NCBI GenBank assembly: GCA_003645385.1
Contig: QNEY01000048.1
Location: 1-9,508 of the forward strand
Source: Gammaproteobacteria bacterium
Lineage (GTDB): Bacteria > Pseudomonadota > Gammaproteobacteria > Nitrosococcales > Methylophagaceae
Length of the DNA: 9,508 nt
Direction: 5' to 3'
In this document: piece by piece, positions 1 through 6,415 of the stretch
Layout: each line of letters opens with the position of its first letter
How positions within the stretch are numbered: position 1 is the first letter of the stretch
Program-made: the position numbers and the translations under genes
Notes under the pieces: generated by a model
Databases searched by the model: none
What the model was told of the DNA's origin: nothing
What the model saw: the letters and a program-made list of their open reading frames with translations, nothing else

Positions 1-117
1 ATAAGCTACTCCACATGCAATGTGACAAATATGTATGGAACATATTTGAACATCCGAAGGATGGCCCCGAAGGGGTGAGTATCAGGATGATACGAATAGA
101 GTAGGTCACTGCCAGGC
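1..117 (+). ncRNA. Structured RNA with a 5S rRNA-like 3' end (5' end outside window)
   Basis: Five perfect hairpins follow one another almost without gaps: 12-24 (5 bp, loop GCA), 27-47 (8 bp, loop ATGGA), 51-63 (5 bp, loop GAA), 65-75 (4 bp, loop GAA; 64-76 adds a G-U) and 79-93 (5 bp, loop AGGAT). The strands CTACTC (6-11) and GAGTAG (99-104) are complementary and could close the set into a multibranch junction. The last 19 bases, 99-117, look like the 3' terminus of gammaproteobacterial 5S rRNA, as recalled from E. coli and Pseudomonas. An intrinsic terminator follows 9 nt later, as at the end of an rrn operon. Against a normal 5S gene, the conserved central sequence (CCGAACTC, GAAGTGAAAC) is absent. 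The 5' strand that should pair with CTGCCAGGC is also not among the 117 visible bases, so the RNA must exceed the usual 115-120 nt. It may be a diverged or chimeric 5S, a 5S remnant, or an unrelated regulatory RNA. Two loops carry GGA, and CAGGATG resembles CsrB-type CsrA sites. Confidence 0.5.
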
Positions 118-125
118 TTTAATGC

Positions 126-166
126 AAAGAAATACCCAGTCCTCATAGAGCTTTGGGTATTTTTTT
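126..166 (+). terminator. Intrinsic terminator after the structured RNA, possibly bidirectional
   Basis: AAATACCCA (130-138) pairs with TGGGTATTT (154-162), and the stem is followed by an unbroken T run at 160-166. The loop holds a minor CTC/GAG stem (142-144 with 148-150). This is a strong rho-independent terminator for transcription coming from the left. On the minus strand the same stem is followed by TTTCTTT, so it could also stop read-through from the flavoprotein gene that ends at 365. Confidence 0.85.
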
Positions 167-215
167 GTCTGTAGATTTGCAATGACTTGGCTCGAGCATG
201 GCAACCCCTATGTGA

Positions 216-239
216 CCGGTTTTACTCCTGCAAAACCGG
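216..239 (-). repeat. 8-bp hairpin in the 3' flank of the flavoprotein gene
   Basis: CCGGTTTT (216-223) and AAAACCGG (232-239) form a perfect 8-bp inverted repeat around an 8-nt loop. Read on the minus strand the loop is GCAGGAGT. It lies about 125 nt downstream of the flavoprotein stop codon. No T run follows on either strand, so it is not a classical terminator. It might protect the mRNA 3' end or bind a protein. The rest of 167-364 shows no convincing gene. Confidence 0.5.
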
Positions 240-364
240 CATAAATTACATCCCTGTGTTCAATCAGAGTAGGCCCACAAATAATCACAAACCATTAAGT
301 AACACTGACTCTTTACATTATCACTGCCAGATTCTTTTTGTGTATGGTTGTTTTATATCTATAT

Positions 365-1639
365 TTAAACAACCAATCCCGCACTATAACCAGACGACCA
401 AGCCCATTGAAAATTATAACCACCCAAGTGGCCGGTTACATCTAATACTTCACCAATAAAATACAAACCAGGCTGTTGTTTTGCTTCCATCGTCTTCGAA
501 CTAATACCATTGGTGTCAACACCGCCCAAGGTAACTTCAGCCGTGCGGTAGCCTTCAGTAGCAGAGGGTTTTAACTGCCAATTAGTAATGTTATTAGCAA
601 TATTTATTAATTGCTTATCACTAAACTGGGCTAATGGTATATCAGCAAGTTCTGGCCACCAAAGTGTTTGTAGCTCAATAACCAGAGCCTTGGCCATCTT
701 TTTATTAAATAAGGTTCGTAATAATAGTTTGCCGTTCTTATGTTTACTATTGATGAGCCATTCAGAAACATTAAAGTTTGGTAACAAATTAACACTGACT
801 GTATCACCTGGATGCCAATAATTAGATATCTGCAAAACTACAGGGCCACTGATCCCGCGGTGGGTAAACAATAGGTTTTCGGTAAATGTCTGTACCCTGC
901 AGGTTAACTCAACCTCTATTGCTAAACCGGATAAACGTTCACACATTGCCTTAAGATTGTCAGAAAACATAAGGGGTACTAAGCCTGCTCGTCGCTCTGT
1001 AAGCGTTAAACTAAACTGTTTGGCAATATCATAGCCAACACCGCTGCCACCAAGAGAAGGGATTGATAATGCGCCCGTTGCGATCACTAACGAGTGACAA
1101 GTTAATTTCTGAGTTGTGTGATCATGAGTTATCTCGATTTGATAACGACTACGGCTATCTTCGTATTGATACTTGTCAGAATATCCTTTGATGTCGACAG
1201 CATCGACATTATTTATTTCACAATGAGTTTTTATTTCCGCGCCGGCTAAAGCACATTCATCTAATAACAAGGTCAAAATATCTTTTGCTGAATTTTTGCA
1301 GAATTGTTGGCTATGTTTACGCTCTTCAATTTCAATACCGTGGCTTTCAACCATAGCAATAAAATCCCATTGGCTATAACGTTTTAAAGCTGCCTTACAA
1401 AAATGTGGATTAGCCGAAATATAATTATCGGCCTCAACAAAGTGATTGGTAAAATTACATTTACCACCACCGGACATTAATATCTTTTTACCGACCTTAT
1501 TCGCTTTTTCTAATACCAGAACACGGCGACCACGTAGTGCTGCAGTAAAGGCACAGAGTAAAACAGACGCACCTGCACCTAAAATGATGACATCGTAATT
1601 TGATGTTAGTACCACAATATCAATCCATAACAAGGGCAA
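365..1639 (-). CDS. HI0933/YhiN-family FAD-dependent oxidoreductase, start uncertain
   Basis: The protein can be followed end to end against E. coli YhiN (family HI0933/TIGR00275), a soluble flavoprotein family of poorly defined function, sometimes annotated as aminoacetone oxidase-like. Visible are an N-terminal beta strand with GAGASV at residues 21-26, MSGGGKCNFTN at 55-65, NPHFCKAALKRYSQWDF, LVIATGALSIPSLGGSG, LLFTHRGISGPVVLQIS, and near the C-terminus EGYRTAEVTLGGVDTN and GLYFIGEVLDVTG. The dinucleotide-binding motif is normally GxGxxG. Here the third glycine is valine (V26, GTT at 1562-1564), one base from GGT. No in-frame ATG lies between the preceding gene's stop and this motif. The choices are TTG at 1637-1639 (424 aa, as listed) or GTG at 1613-1615 (416 aa, nearer the usual family N-terminus); neither has a strong Shine-Dalgarno. 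The rest is intact, so this is either a working enzyme with an altered FAD site or an early pseudogene. It begins 39 nt after the PAP2 gene and is last in the block. Confidence 0.9.
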   Translation of the reverse strand: MPLLWIDIVVLTSNYDVIILGAGASVLLCAFTAALRGRRVLVLEKANKVGKKILMSGGGKCNFTNHFVEADNYISANPHFCKAALKRYSQWDFIAMVESHGIEIEERKHSQQFCKNSAKDILTLLLDECALAGAEIKTHCEINNVDAVDIKGYSDKYQYEDSRSRYQIEITHDHTTQKLTCHSLVIATGALSIPSLGGSGVGYDIAKQFSLTLTERRAGLVPLMFSDNLKAMCERLSGLAIEVELTCRVQTFTENLLFTHRGISGPVVLQISNYWHPGDTVSVNLLPNFNVSEWLINSKHKNGKLLLRTLFNKKMAKALVIELQTLWWPELADIPLAQFSDKQLINIANNITNWQLKPSATEGYRTAEVTLGGVDTNGISSKTMEAKQQPGLYFIGEVLDVTGHLGGYNFQWAWSSGYSAGLVV

Positions 1640-1678
1640 AGATACTTTAATAACATGGGTAGAGAATAGAACTGTTTT

Positions 1679-2386
1679 TCAGAAAAATATCGTTTGTAAT
1701 ATGTGCTTTATGAAGCTAATAAGAGCTCTGCTACTATCAAACATATCAGCAATTTGATAGGTAATTATAAAAAAGATAGGATAAAAATATTCAGGTTTAC
1801 TACGAGACCAATCCAAGACAGATTGAGATTTATTCACAATAAAATAATTTGAATTGCATACAGTCGTAATAGCTATTCCAATAAATGCACCAGCAATGAT
1901 GTCAGTGGGGTAGTGTAGACCTAAATATATCCGTGGTAAGCATATGAATAAAGTTGTATAAATAAGAGCAAATATTCCTACTTTTTTAGATATGTAAAAC
2001 ATACCTGCAGATAATGCATAAAATAACACTGCATGATCACTAGGAAGTGAAGACCAACCTTCTAATAATGTGGGCTTCATGCTGTAGGGAAGAGTAAAGT
2101 CTATGTTGTCTTCGTGTATAGGGCGAAGTCTGAACGGAAGTGATTTTGCTAAAGCTCTTGCTACAATCATGGCGATAAAACTGCTAAATAATGTGGCAAT
2201 CAAATGCAGTTGGATATATGGCTGATATTCATTAGTTTTAAACCACCCCCACCAAAAAATGGTGAGTAAAACGCCACCTTTAATTAAATGATTTCCAGAA
2301 ATAAAACGTATCGTAGAATCTAGAGTCCATGAAAGTTGAGAAAATTGATTAAGAAAGTCAATTATTGTTGAATCAAAAGGATTCAT
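1679..2386 (-). CDS. PAP2-family membrane phosphatase
   Basis: This is a 235-residue integral membrane protein with about six hydrophobic segments and the three-part phosphatase signature. C1 is K81 to R88-P89 (KSLPFRLRP), C2 is P115-S-D-H118, and C3 is R152 with H158 and D162 (RIYLGLHYPTD). H118 and H158 correspond to the catalytic acid/base and nucleophile histidines. Family members remove phosphate from lipids such as undecaprenyl pyrophosphate, phosphatidic acid or phosphatidylglycerol phosphate; which substrate applies cannot be read here. PSDH in place of PSGH occurs in some bacterial subfamilies. A further hydrophobic segment near 200-215 and a basic/amphipathic tail follow C3. The ATG has only a weak GGA-containing Shine-Dalgarno. 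The gene starts 33 nt after the CBS gene stop, and its codons look more AT-rich than those of the nqr genes. Nothing ties it functionally to Na+-NQR. Confidence 0.88.
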   Translation of the reverse strand: MNPFDSTIIDFLNQFSQLSWTLDSTIRFISGNHLIKGGVLLTIFWWGWFKTNEYQPYIQLHLIATLFSSFIAMIVARALAKSLPFRLRPIHEDNIDFTLPYSMKPTLLEGWSSLPSDHAVLFYALSAGMFYISKKVGIFALIYTTLFICLPRIYLGLHYPTDIIAGAFIGIAITTVCNSNYFIVNKSQSVLDWSRSKPEYFYPIFFIITYQIADMFDSSRALISFIKHILQTIFF

Positions 2387-2419
2387 TTCTAGTCCATGTT
2401 GAACTTAGATGTTGTAAAT

Positions 2420-2875
2420 CTACACATGCACATTCTGTTTTGTACTTTGTTTACCTGGTTTATGCGTACTTTCAGGATCAGAAAGATATTCCAAAGCCCG
2501 AAGAATATTCTGTCGAGTAATTGTTCCCACTAATCTGTTATCCATTACAACGGGAAAGCGTTTGTAAGAACCTTTTAAGAAAAGCTCTGCCACGTCTATG
2601 ATAGGAGTGTCGACATCAAGTGTATCAACAGTATTTGTCATAAATTCTGATACGCGTCCGGCTGCACCATCTTGTTGATATGCAGCATTGAGTGCAACTT
2701 GCATACAGTCTTTTTCAGATAAAAAGCCAATCATATTGCCATGCTCATCAATAACGGGAGCACCTGATATTCGAGACTCCAGCATTTTATGTATTGCTCG
2801 CAAGATATCCATATCTGGGGTAAACGTACATTTATTTACCGTCATATAATCTTTTACTTTCAATGATGCGAGCAT
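2420..2875 (-). CDS. Tandem CBS-domain protein
   Basis: This small soluble protein of 151 residues consists almost entirely of a Bateman pair. CBS1 spans about 8-65, with DYMTVNKCTFTPDMDILRA and GAPVIDEHGNMIGFLSEKD. CBS2 spans about 74-131, with EFMTNTVDTLDVDTPIIDVA, RFPVVMDNRLVGTITRQNI and a final helix to LEYL. A short polar tail (SDPESTHKPGK onward) follows. CBS pairs commonly bind adenine nucleotides or related ligands and report energy state. No catalytic or transport domain is attached, so it would have to act through a partner. The start is well supported by GGAGAT (2881-2886) 5 nt upstream. It begins 20 nt after nqrM with no visible terminator, so it is probably cotranscribed. An adenylate- or NAD(H)-linked role in Na+-NQR expression or assembly is attractive but is only inference. 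Confidence 0.9.
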   Translation of the reverse strand: MLASLKVKDYMTVNKCTFTPDMDILRAIHKMLESRISGAPVIDEHGNMIGFLSEKDCMQVALNAAYQQDGAAGRVSEFMTNTVDTLDVDTPIIDVAELFLKGSYKRFPVVMDNRLVGTITRQNILRALEYLSDPESTHKPGKQSTKQNVHV

Positions 2876-2895
2876 AACTTATCTCCGTTAATCAG

Positions 2896-3102
2896 CTATT
2901 TGTTGTTCTCTATATCAGCTTTTCTTTTGGCACAGATTTCTTTCTCTTCAGTTGAACATGCCCCACCACAGCTACCAGCTAAGCCAACTTGATTTAAACC
3001 GCCACAACTACCTTTAATAGCCGGCCGGCCTAATAAGACACCAGCTGCCATAGCTATGATAGCGATAGCTATAATGATGAAGCTTGCTATAAAAGTAGAC
3101 AT
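2896..3102 (-). CDS. nqrM: NqrM, Na+-NQR maturation protein
   Basis: The 68-residue protein has one N-terminal membrane segment (about residues 4-24) and the four-cysteine pattern of the NqrM (DUF539) family: C33, C45, C49 and C57 in GSCGGLNQ, GSCGGACS and EICAKRK. NqrM is known to be required for functional Na+-NQR, probably by delivering iron to the cysteine-ligated centre between NqrD and NqrE. The gene sits directly after nqrF. The nqrF stop and nqrM start share one base (TAATG), so translation is likely coupled. In Vibrio, apbE usually lies between nqrF and nqrM; here it does not. Confidence 0.95.
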   Translation of the reverse strand: MSTFIASFIIIAIAIIAMAAGVLLGRPAIKGSCGGLNQVGLAGSCGGACSTEEKEICAKRKADIENNK

Positions 3103-4319
3103 TAACCGAAGTCATCCAAGAAAATATTATCACGCTCGACACCAAGATCTTCGAGCATATTAATGACAGCGGAGTTCATCATTGGTGGACCACACATATA
3201 ATACTCACAGTCTTCAGGTGCAGGATGATCTTTCAATAGATTATCTCTCAAGACATTGTGAATAAAACCGGTATAACCAGTCCAATTGTCTTCTTTCATA
3301 GGATCAGACAAGGCAACATGCCATTGAAAGTTTTCATTCTCAGCTTGCAGGGTATCAAAGTCTTCTATATAGAACATTTCACGCTTACTTCTGGCTCCAT
3401 ACCAGAATGAAATCTTACGTTTGCTATTTAAACGACGAAGTTGATCAAAAATATGAGATCGCATTGGAGCCATGCCTGCACCACCGCCAATAAATACCAT
3501 TTCTTTATCAGTATCTTTGGCAAAAAACTCACCAAATGGACCTGATATTGTGACCTTATCACCTGCTTTTAAGTCAAAGATGAAAGAGGACATTTGGCCA
3601 GGGGGAATATCATCACCAGCACCAGGAGGAGGCGATGCGATACGCACATTCAGCATGATAATACCTTCTTCCTGAGGGTAATTTGCCATTGAGTAGGCTC
3701 GCACTACATTATGTTTGACTGTTGAGGTATAACGCCACATATCAAAGCGATCCCAGTCCTCACGATATTCATCACCAATTTCAAAGTTTTTGTATTCAGC
3801 GATATGGGCTGGGCATTCTATTTGAATAAACCCACCAGCTTGGAAATTTACATTTTCTCCAGAGGGTAGTTCTAGAATCAGTTCCTTGATAAAGGTAGCT
3901 ACATTACCATTAGAGCGAACAGTGCATTCCCATTTTTTAACACCAAATACTTCTTTAGGCACTTGGATTTTCATATCTTGTTTGACGGCTACTTGGCAAG
4001 AAAGACGGTCCCCTTCTGCGGCCTCTCGCTTGGTGATGTGTGATAGTTCTGTTGGTAAAATTGAACCGCCACCTTCAAATACTTTAACTTTACATTGACC
4101 ACAGGTGCCACCACCACCACAGGCTGATGACACAAATAACTCTGCATCAGCTAAAGCGTTTAATAATTTACCACCAGCTGCTGTATTAACAGTCTTTTCA
4201 TCATTAATATTAATGGCAATATCGCCGGTAGAGACAAGCTTGGATCTCGCGCCAAGGATCAAAAAGACTAGCGCCATGATAATCACTGTAAATAGCACGA
4301 TGCCGAGTAGAATTTCCAT
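3102..4319 (-). CDS. nqrF: Na+-NQR subunit F, NADH dehydrogenase component
   Basis: NqrF is the NADH-oxidising entry point of the complex. Its 405 residues match the usual length of about 407. In order they show a single N-terminal membrane helix (about 3-23); a 2Fe-2S ferredoxin domain (about 33-125) with ligands C67, C73, C76 and C108; an FAD domain with R207-A-Y-S210; and a NAD(H)-binding domain with GGGAGMAPMRS (278-288), EYYMCGPPMM (372-381, C376) and the terminal LDDFG. All expected ligands are present, so it looks functional. Electrons go from NADH to FAD to the 2Fe-2S cluster and on to the NqrD/E iron centre. The start codon overlaps the nqrE stop by one base (TAATG), and the 3' end overlaps nqrM in the same way. 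Confidence 0.98.
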   Translation of the reverse strand: MEILLGIVLFTVIIMALVFLILGARSKLVSTGDIAININDEKTVNTAAGGKLLNALADAELFVSSACGGGGTCGQCKVKVFEGGGSILPTELSHITKREAAEGDRLSCQVAVKQDMKIQVPKEVFGVKKWECTVRSNGNVATFIKELILELPSGENVNFQAGGFIQIECPAHIAEYKNFEIGDEYREDWDRFDMWRYTSTVKHNVVRAYSMANYPQEEGIIMLNVRIASPPPGAGDDIPPGQMSSFIFDLKAGDKVTISGPFGEFFAKDTDKEMVFIGGGAGMAPMRSHIFDQLRRLNSKRKISFWYGARSKREMFYIEDFDTLQAENENFQWHVALSDPMKEDNWTGYTGFIHNVLRDNLLKDHPAPEDCEYYMCGPPMMNSAVINMLEDLGVERDNIFLDDFG

Positions 4320-4927
4320 TACAATTGAATCCCTGAGAATGCCATAAACCCAAGCGCCATTAGTCCAGCAGTGATAAATGTAATACCAAGACCTTGTAAA
4401 CCATCAGGTACGTCAGAATATTTAAGTTTTTCACGAATACCAGCAATTGCTGTGATAGCCAGTGCCCAACCCAAACCACTACCAACACCATATACAGCAC
4501 TTTCAGCAAGGTTATAGTCACGCTCAACCATAAATAAGGTACCACCTAAAATGGCACAGTTAACGGTAATCAAGGGTAAGAAAATTCCAAGAGCGTTATA
4601 CAGTGCAGGTGTAAACTTATCCATGGCCATTTCAAGAATTTGAACCATAGCTGCAATCACACCGATATAACTGATTAAGCCCAGAAAGCTTAAATCTACA
4701 TCAGGCATACCTGCCCATGCTAATGCACCATCCTTCAACAGGAATTGATAGATTAGATTGTTCGCTGGTACGGTAATTATTTGCACTAGGATAACGGCAA
4801 TCCCTAGCCCTAATGCAGTCTCTATTTTTTTAGAAACAGCAAGGAAAGTACACATACCCAAGAAAAAGGACAGGGCAAGATTCTCTATAAAAATGGAACG
4901 GATAAAGAGACTTAAATAGTGCTCCAT
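4319..4927 (-). CDS. nqrE: Na+-NQR subunit E, membrane component
   Basis: NqrE is a 202-residue, six-helix membrane protein paralogous to NqrD, with which it forms an inverted pair in the membrane. The conserved half-membrane cysteines that ligate the intramembrane iron centre are visible: C26 in FFLGMCTFLAVSK and C124 in PLITVNCAILGG. IRSIFIENLALS and GSGLGWALAI are family signatures. It relays electrons between NqrF and NqrC. The start is fixed by GGAGG (4936-4940) 8 nt upstream. The nqrD stop TAA directly abuts the ATG, and the nqrE stop overlaps the nqrF start by one base. Confidence 0.98.
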   Translation of the reverse strand: MEHYLSLFIRSIFIENLALSFFLGMCTFLAVSKKIETALGLGIAVILVQIITVPANNLIYQFLLKDGALAWAGMPDVDLSFLGLISYIGVIAAMVQILEMAMDKFTPALYNALGIFLPLITVNCAILGGTLFMVERDYNLAESAVYGVGSGLGWALAITAIAGIREKLKYSDVPDGLQGLGITFITAGLMALGFMAFSGIQL

Positions 4928-5590
4928 TTATAAAACCTCCGTCCGATGTACCTGGTGGATTTGATAATCTGCAGGTTCAACTTGTTCTTTCTTGAGGCTT
5001 CGAATCAGCCAAATTAGTAAGCCGATCACAAAAAATGCACTTGGAGGTAATAGCATTAAGCCGTTAGGAATATACCAACCACCTTCATTGGCTACAGGGA
5101 TAATTTGATGCCCAAACAACTTGCCAGCACCTAGAAGTTCACGGAAAAAGCCAACAACCATCAAGATCAAACTATAACCAAGACCATTGCCGATACCATC
5201 AAGGAAGCTCATCACAGGCGGATTCTTCATTGCATACGCTTCTGCACGACCTAATACGATACAGTTAGTAATAATCAAGCCAACAAAAACCGATAACTGC
5301 TTACTTGCCTCATAAGCGTAAGCTTTAAGAAGCTGGTCAACAATGATAACTAATGACGCAATAATGGTCATTTGTACAATGATACGGATACTTGAAGGGA
5401 TATGGTTTCTTATTGAACTGATAATAGCGCTGGAAAATGCCGTTACCGTTGTCAGAGCAATACTCATGATCAGTGCTGCCATCATATTAGTTGTAACAGC
5501 AAGAGCAGAACACACACCTAAAACTTGTAGTGTGATCGGGTTATTATCAACGAGCGGGTCGAATACCGTAGATTTTATTTCGCTTGCCAT
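4928..5590 (-). CDS. nqrD: Na+-NQR subunit D, membrane component
   Basis: This 220-residue, six-helix membrane protein is of the NqrDE/RnfAE type. The iron-centre cysteines are C27 in QVLGVCSALAVT and C110 in IITNCIVLGRAEA. Other family signatures are DGIGNGLGYS and GFFRELLGAGKLFG. Together with NqrE it holds the iron centre that passes electrons from the NqrF cluster to the FMN of NqrC. The C-terminus is charged and slightly longer than in Vibrio. A GGTGGAG Shine-Dalgarno lies inside the end of nqrC, and the gap from the nqrC stop is only 2 nt. Confidence 0.98.
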   Translation of the reverse strand: MASEIKSTVFDPLVDNNPITLQVLGVCSALAVTTNMMAALIMSIALTTVTAFSSAIISSIRNHIPSSIRIIVQMTIIASLVIIVDQLLKAYAYEASKQLSVFVGLIITNCIVLGRAEAYAMKNPPVMSFLDGIGNGLGYSLILMVVGFFRELLGAGKLFGHQIIPVANEGGWYIPNGLMLLPPSAFFVIGLLIWLIRSLKKEQVEPADYQIHQVHRTEVL

Positions 5591-5592
5591 TG

Positions 5593-6411
5593 TTATTTCT
5601 CCACCTCAGCACGCATTTTCTTCAAATAGGGGCCAAAACCATGCTTGCCTAGCCAATAATTCACCAAGTTTGATACGCCACGGCTAGTTAAAGTGGCGCC
5701 TGACAGACCATCAATCTGATGTTCTGCACCTGCAACTTTAAAGTCAACATGACCACGAATGACTTCGATTTTTAATTCACCCTTGTCATTAAAGGCTTTT
5801 TTACCTTGCCATTGTTTGCGCCATTTAGGGTTGTCTACTTCACCACCTAAGCCTGGCGTTTCTGCATGAGCATAGAATTGAAGACCACCGACTGTATTGA
5901 AGTCAGCTTCAAATGAGATGAATCCATACAAGGTAGACCAAAGTCCATACCCATGAATGGGTAGTACAATTTGTTTGGCTTTATCGCCATCTTTTAATAG
6001 ATAAACGGTTGCAAATTTGGCACGTCGACCTATGCCTGCAATATCTTGATCTGCAGGTAACTCAATACTTTGAGTAGGATCGGCTGCTGCTTTACGTTGG
6101 TCATAAGTTGCTGGGTCGATATCAGCATAATCACCTGTTGCAAGATCAACTACTTTGATTTCGAATTGCTCAAATAAAGTATCAACATCAGCATCTTCGG
6201 TTAACAATCCTGTTACGGCTAAGATGTTTTTCTTAATATCTGCAGCTTTATTGGCTTGTTGTTGAGGTTTGAATATGACTGCAGAAGTTGACACTAATAT
6301 TGAGCAGACCAGACAAAGTAGAGCTGCAACAATAATTGTTTTTTTAGGGTTGTCATTCGGCAAGCTGAGTAAGTTGCCAAGGAAACCTTGGTTTTTATTA
6401 TTTTCAGTCAT
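5593..6411 (-). CDS. nqrC: Na+-NQR subunit C, covalent FMN carrier
   Basis: NqrC is a periplasm-facing FMN protein with one membrane anchor (about residues 24-47). Its flavinylation site is D234-G-L-S-G-A-T240, matching the ApbE target pattern Dxx(S/T)GAT, so T240 should carry FMN by a phosphoester bond. GGLQFYAHAETPGLGGEV and YGLWSTLYGF are further family signatures. The length of 272 is close to the usual 255-265. It receives electrons from the NqrD/E iron centre and passes them to the FMN of NqrB. The ATG is only 4 nt after the nqrB stop and lacks a clear Shine-Dalgarno, which suggests translation coupled to nqrB. Confidence 0.98.
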   Translation of the reverse strand: MTENNKNQGFLGNLLSLPNDNPKKTIIVAALLCLVCSILVSTSAVIFKPQQQANKAADIKKNILAVTGLLTEDADVDTLFEQFEIKVVDLATGDYADIDPATYDQRKAAADPTQSIELPADQDIAGIGRRAKFATVYLLKDGDKAKQIVLPIHGYGLWSTLYGFISFEADFNTVGGLQFYAHAETPGLGGEVDNPKWRKQWQGKKAFNDKGELKIEVIRGHVDFKVAGAEHQIDGLSGATLTSRGVSNLVNYWLGKHGFGPYLKKMRAEVEK

Positions 6412-6415
6412 AAGG

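Noticed and set aside
1..117. Cyclic-di-GMP (GEMM) riboswitch, tmRNA, 6S or RNase P RNA
   Set aside because: None of their conserved core sequences are visible, and the five-hairpin layout followed by a terminator does not match their architecture.
106..330. Direct repeat TCACTGCCAG at 106-115 and 321-330
   Set aside because: Ten bases repeated once, with no target duplication or element between. The first copy belongs to the 5S-like tail, so coincidence is the simpler reading.
187..459. Open frame on the plus strand with a possible 90-residue product
   Set aside because: It runs into the 3' end of the well-supported flavoprotein on the other strand, has no ribosome site, and its composition shows no domain or signal. 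It is most likely chance.
1616..1656. ATG on the minus strand at 1654-1656 as start of the flavoprotein
   Set aside because: It is in a different frame and meets a TAA after 16 codons. Using it would need a frameshift, for which there is no other sign.
3472..5687. Several plus-strand open frames inside nqrF, nqrE, nqrD and nqrC
   Set aside because: They lie wholly inside strongly supported nqr genes and mirror their codon structure, with no ribosome sites or recognisable products.
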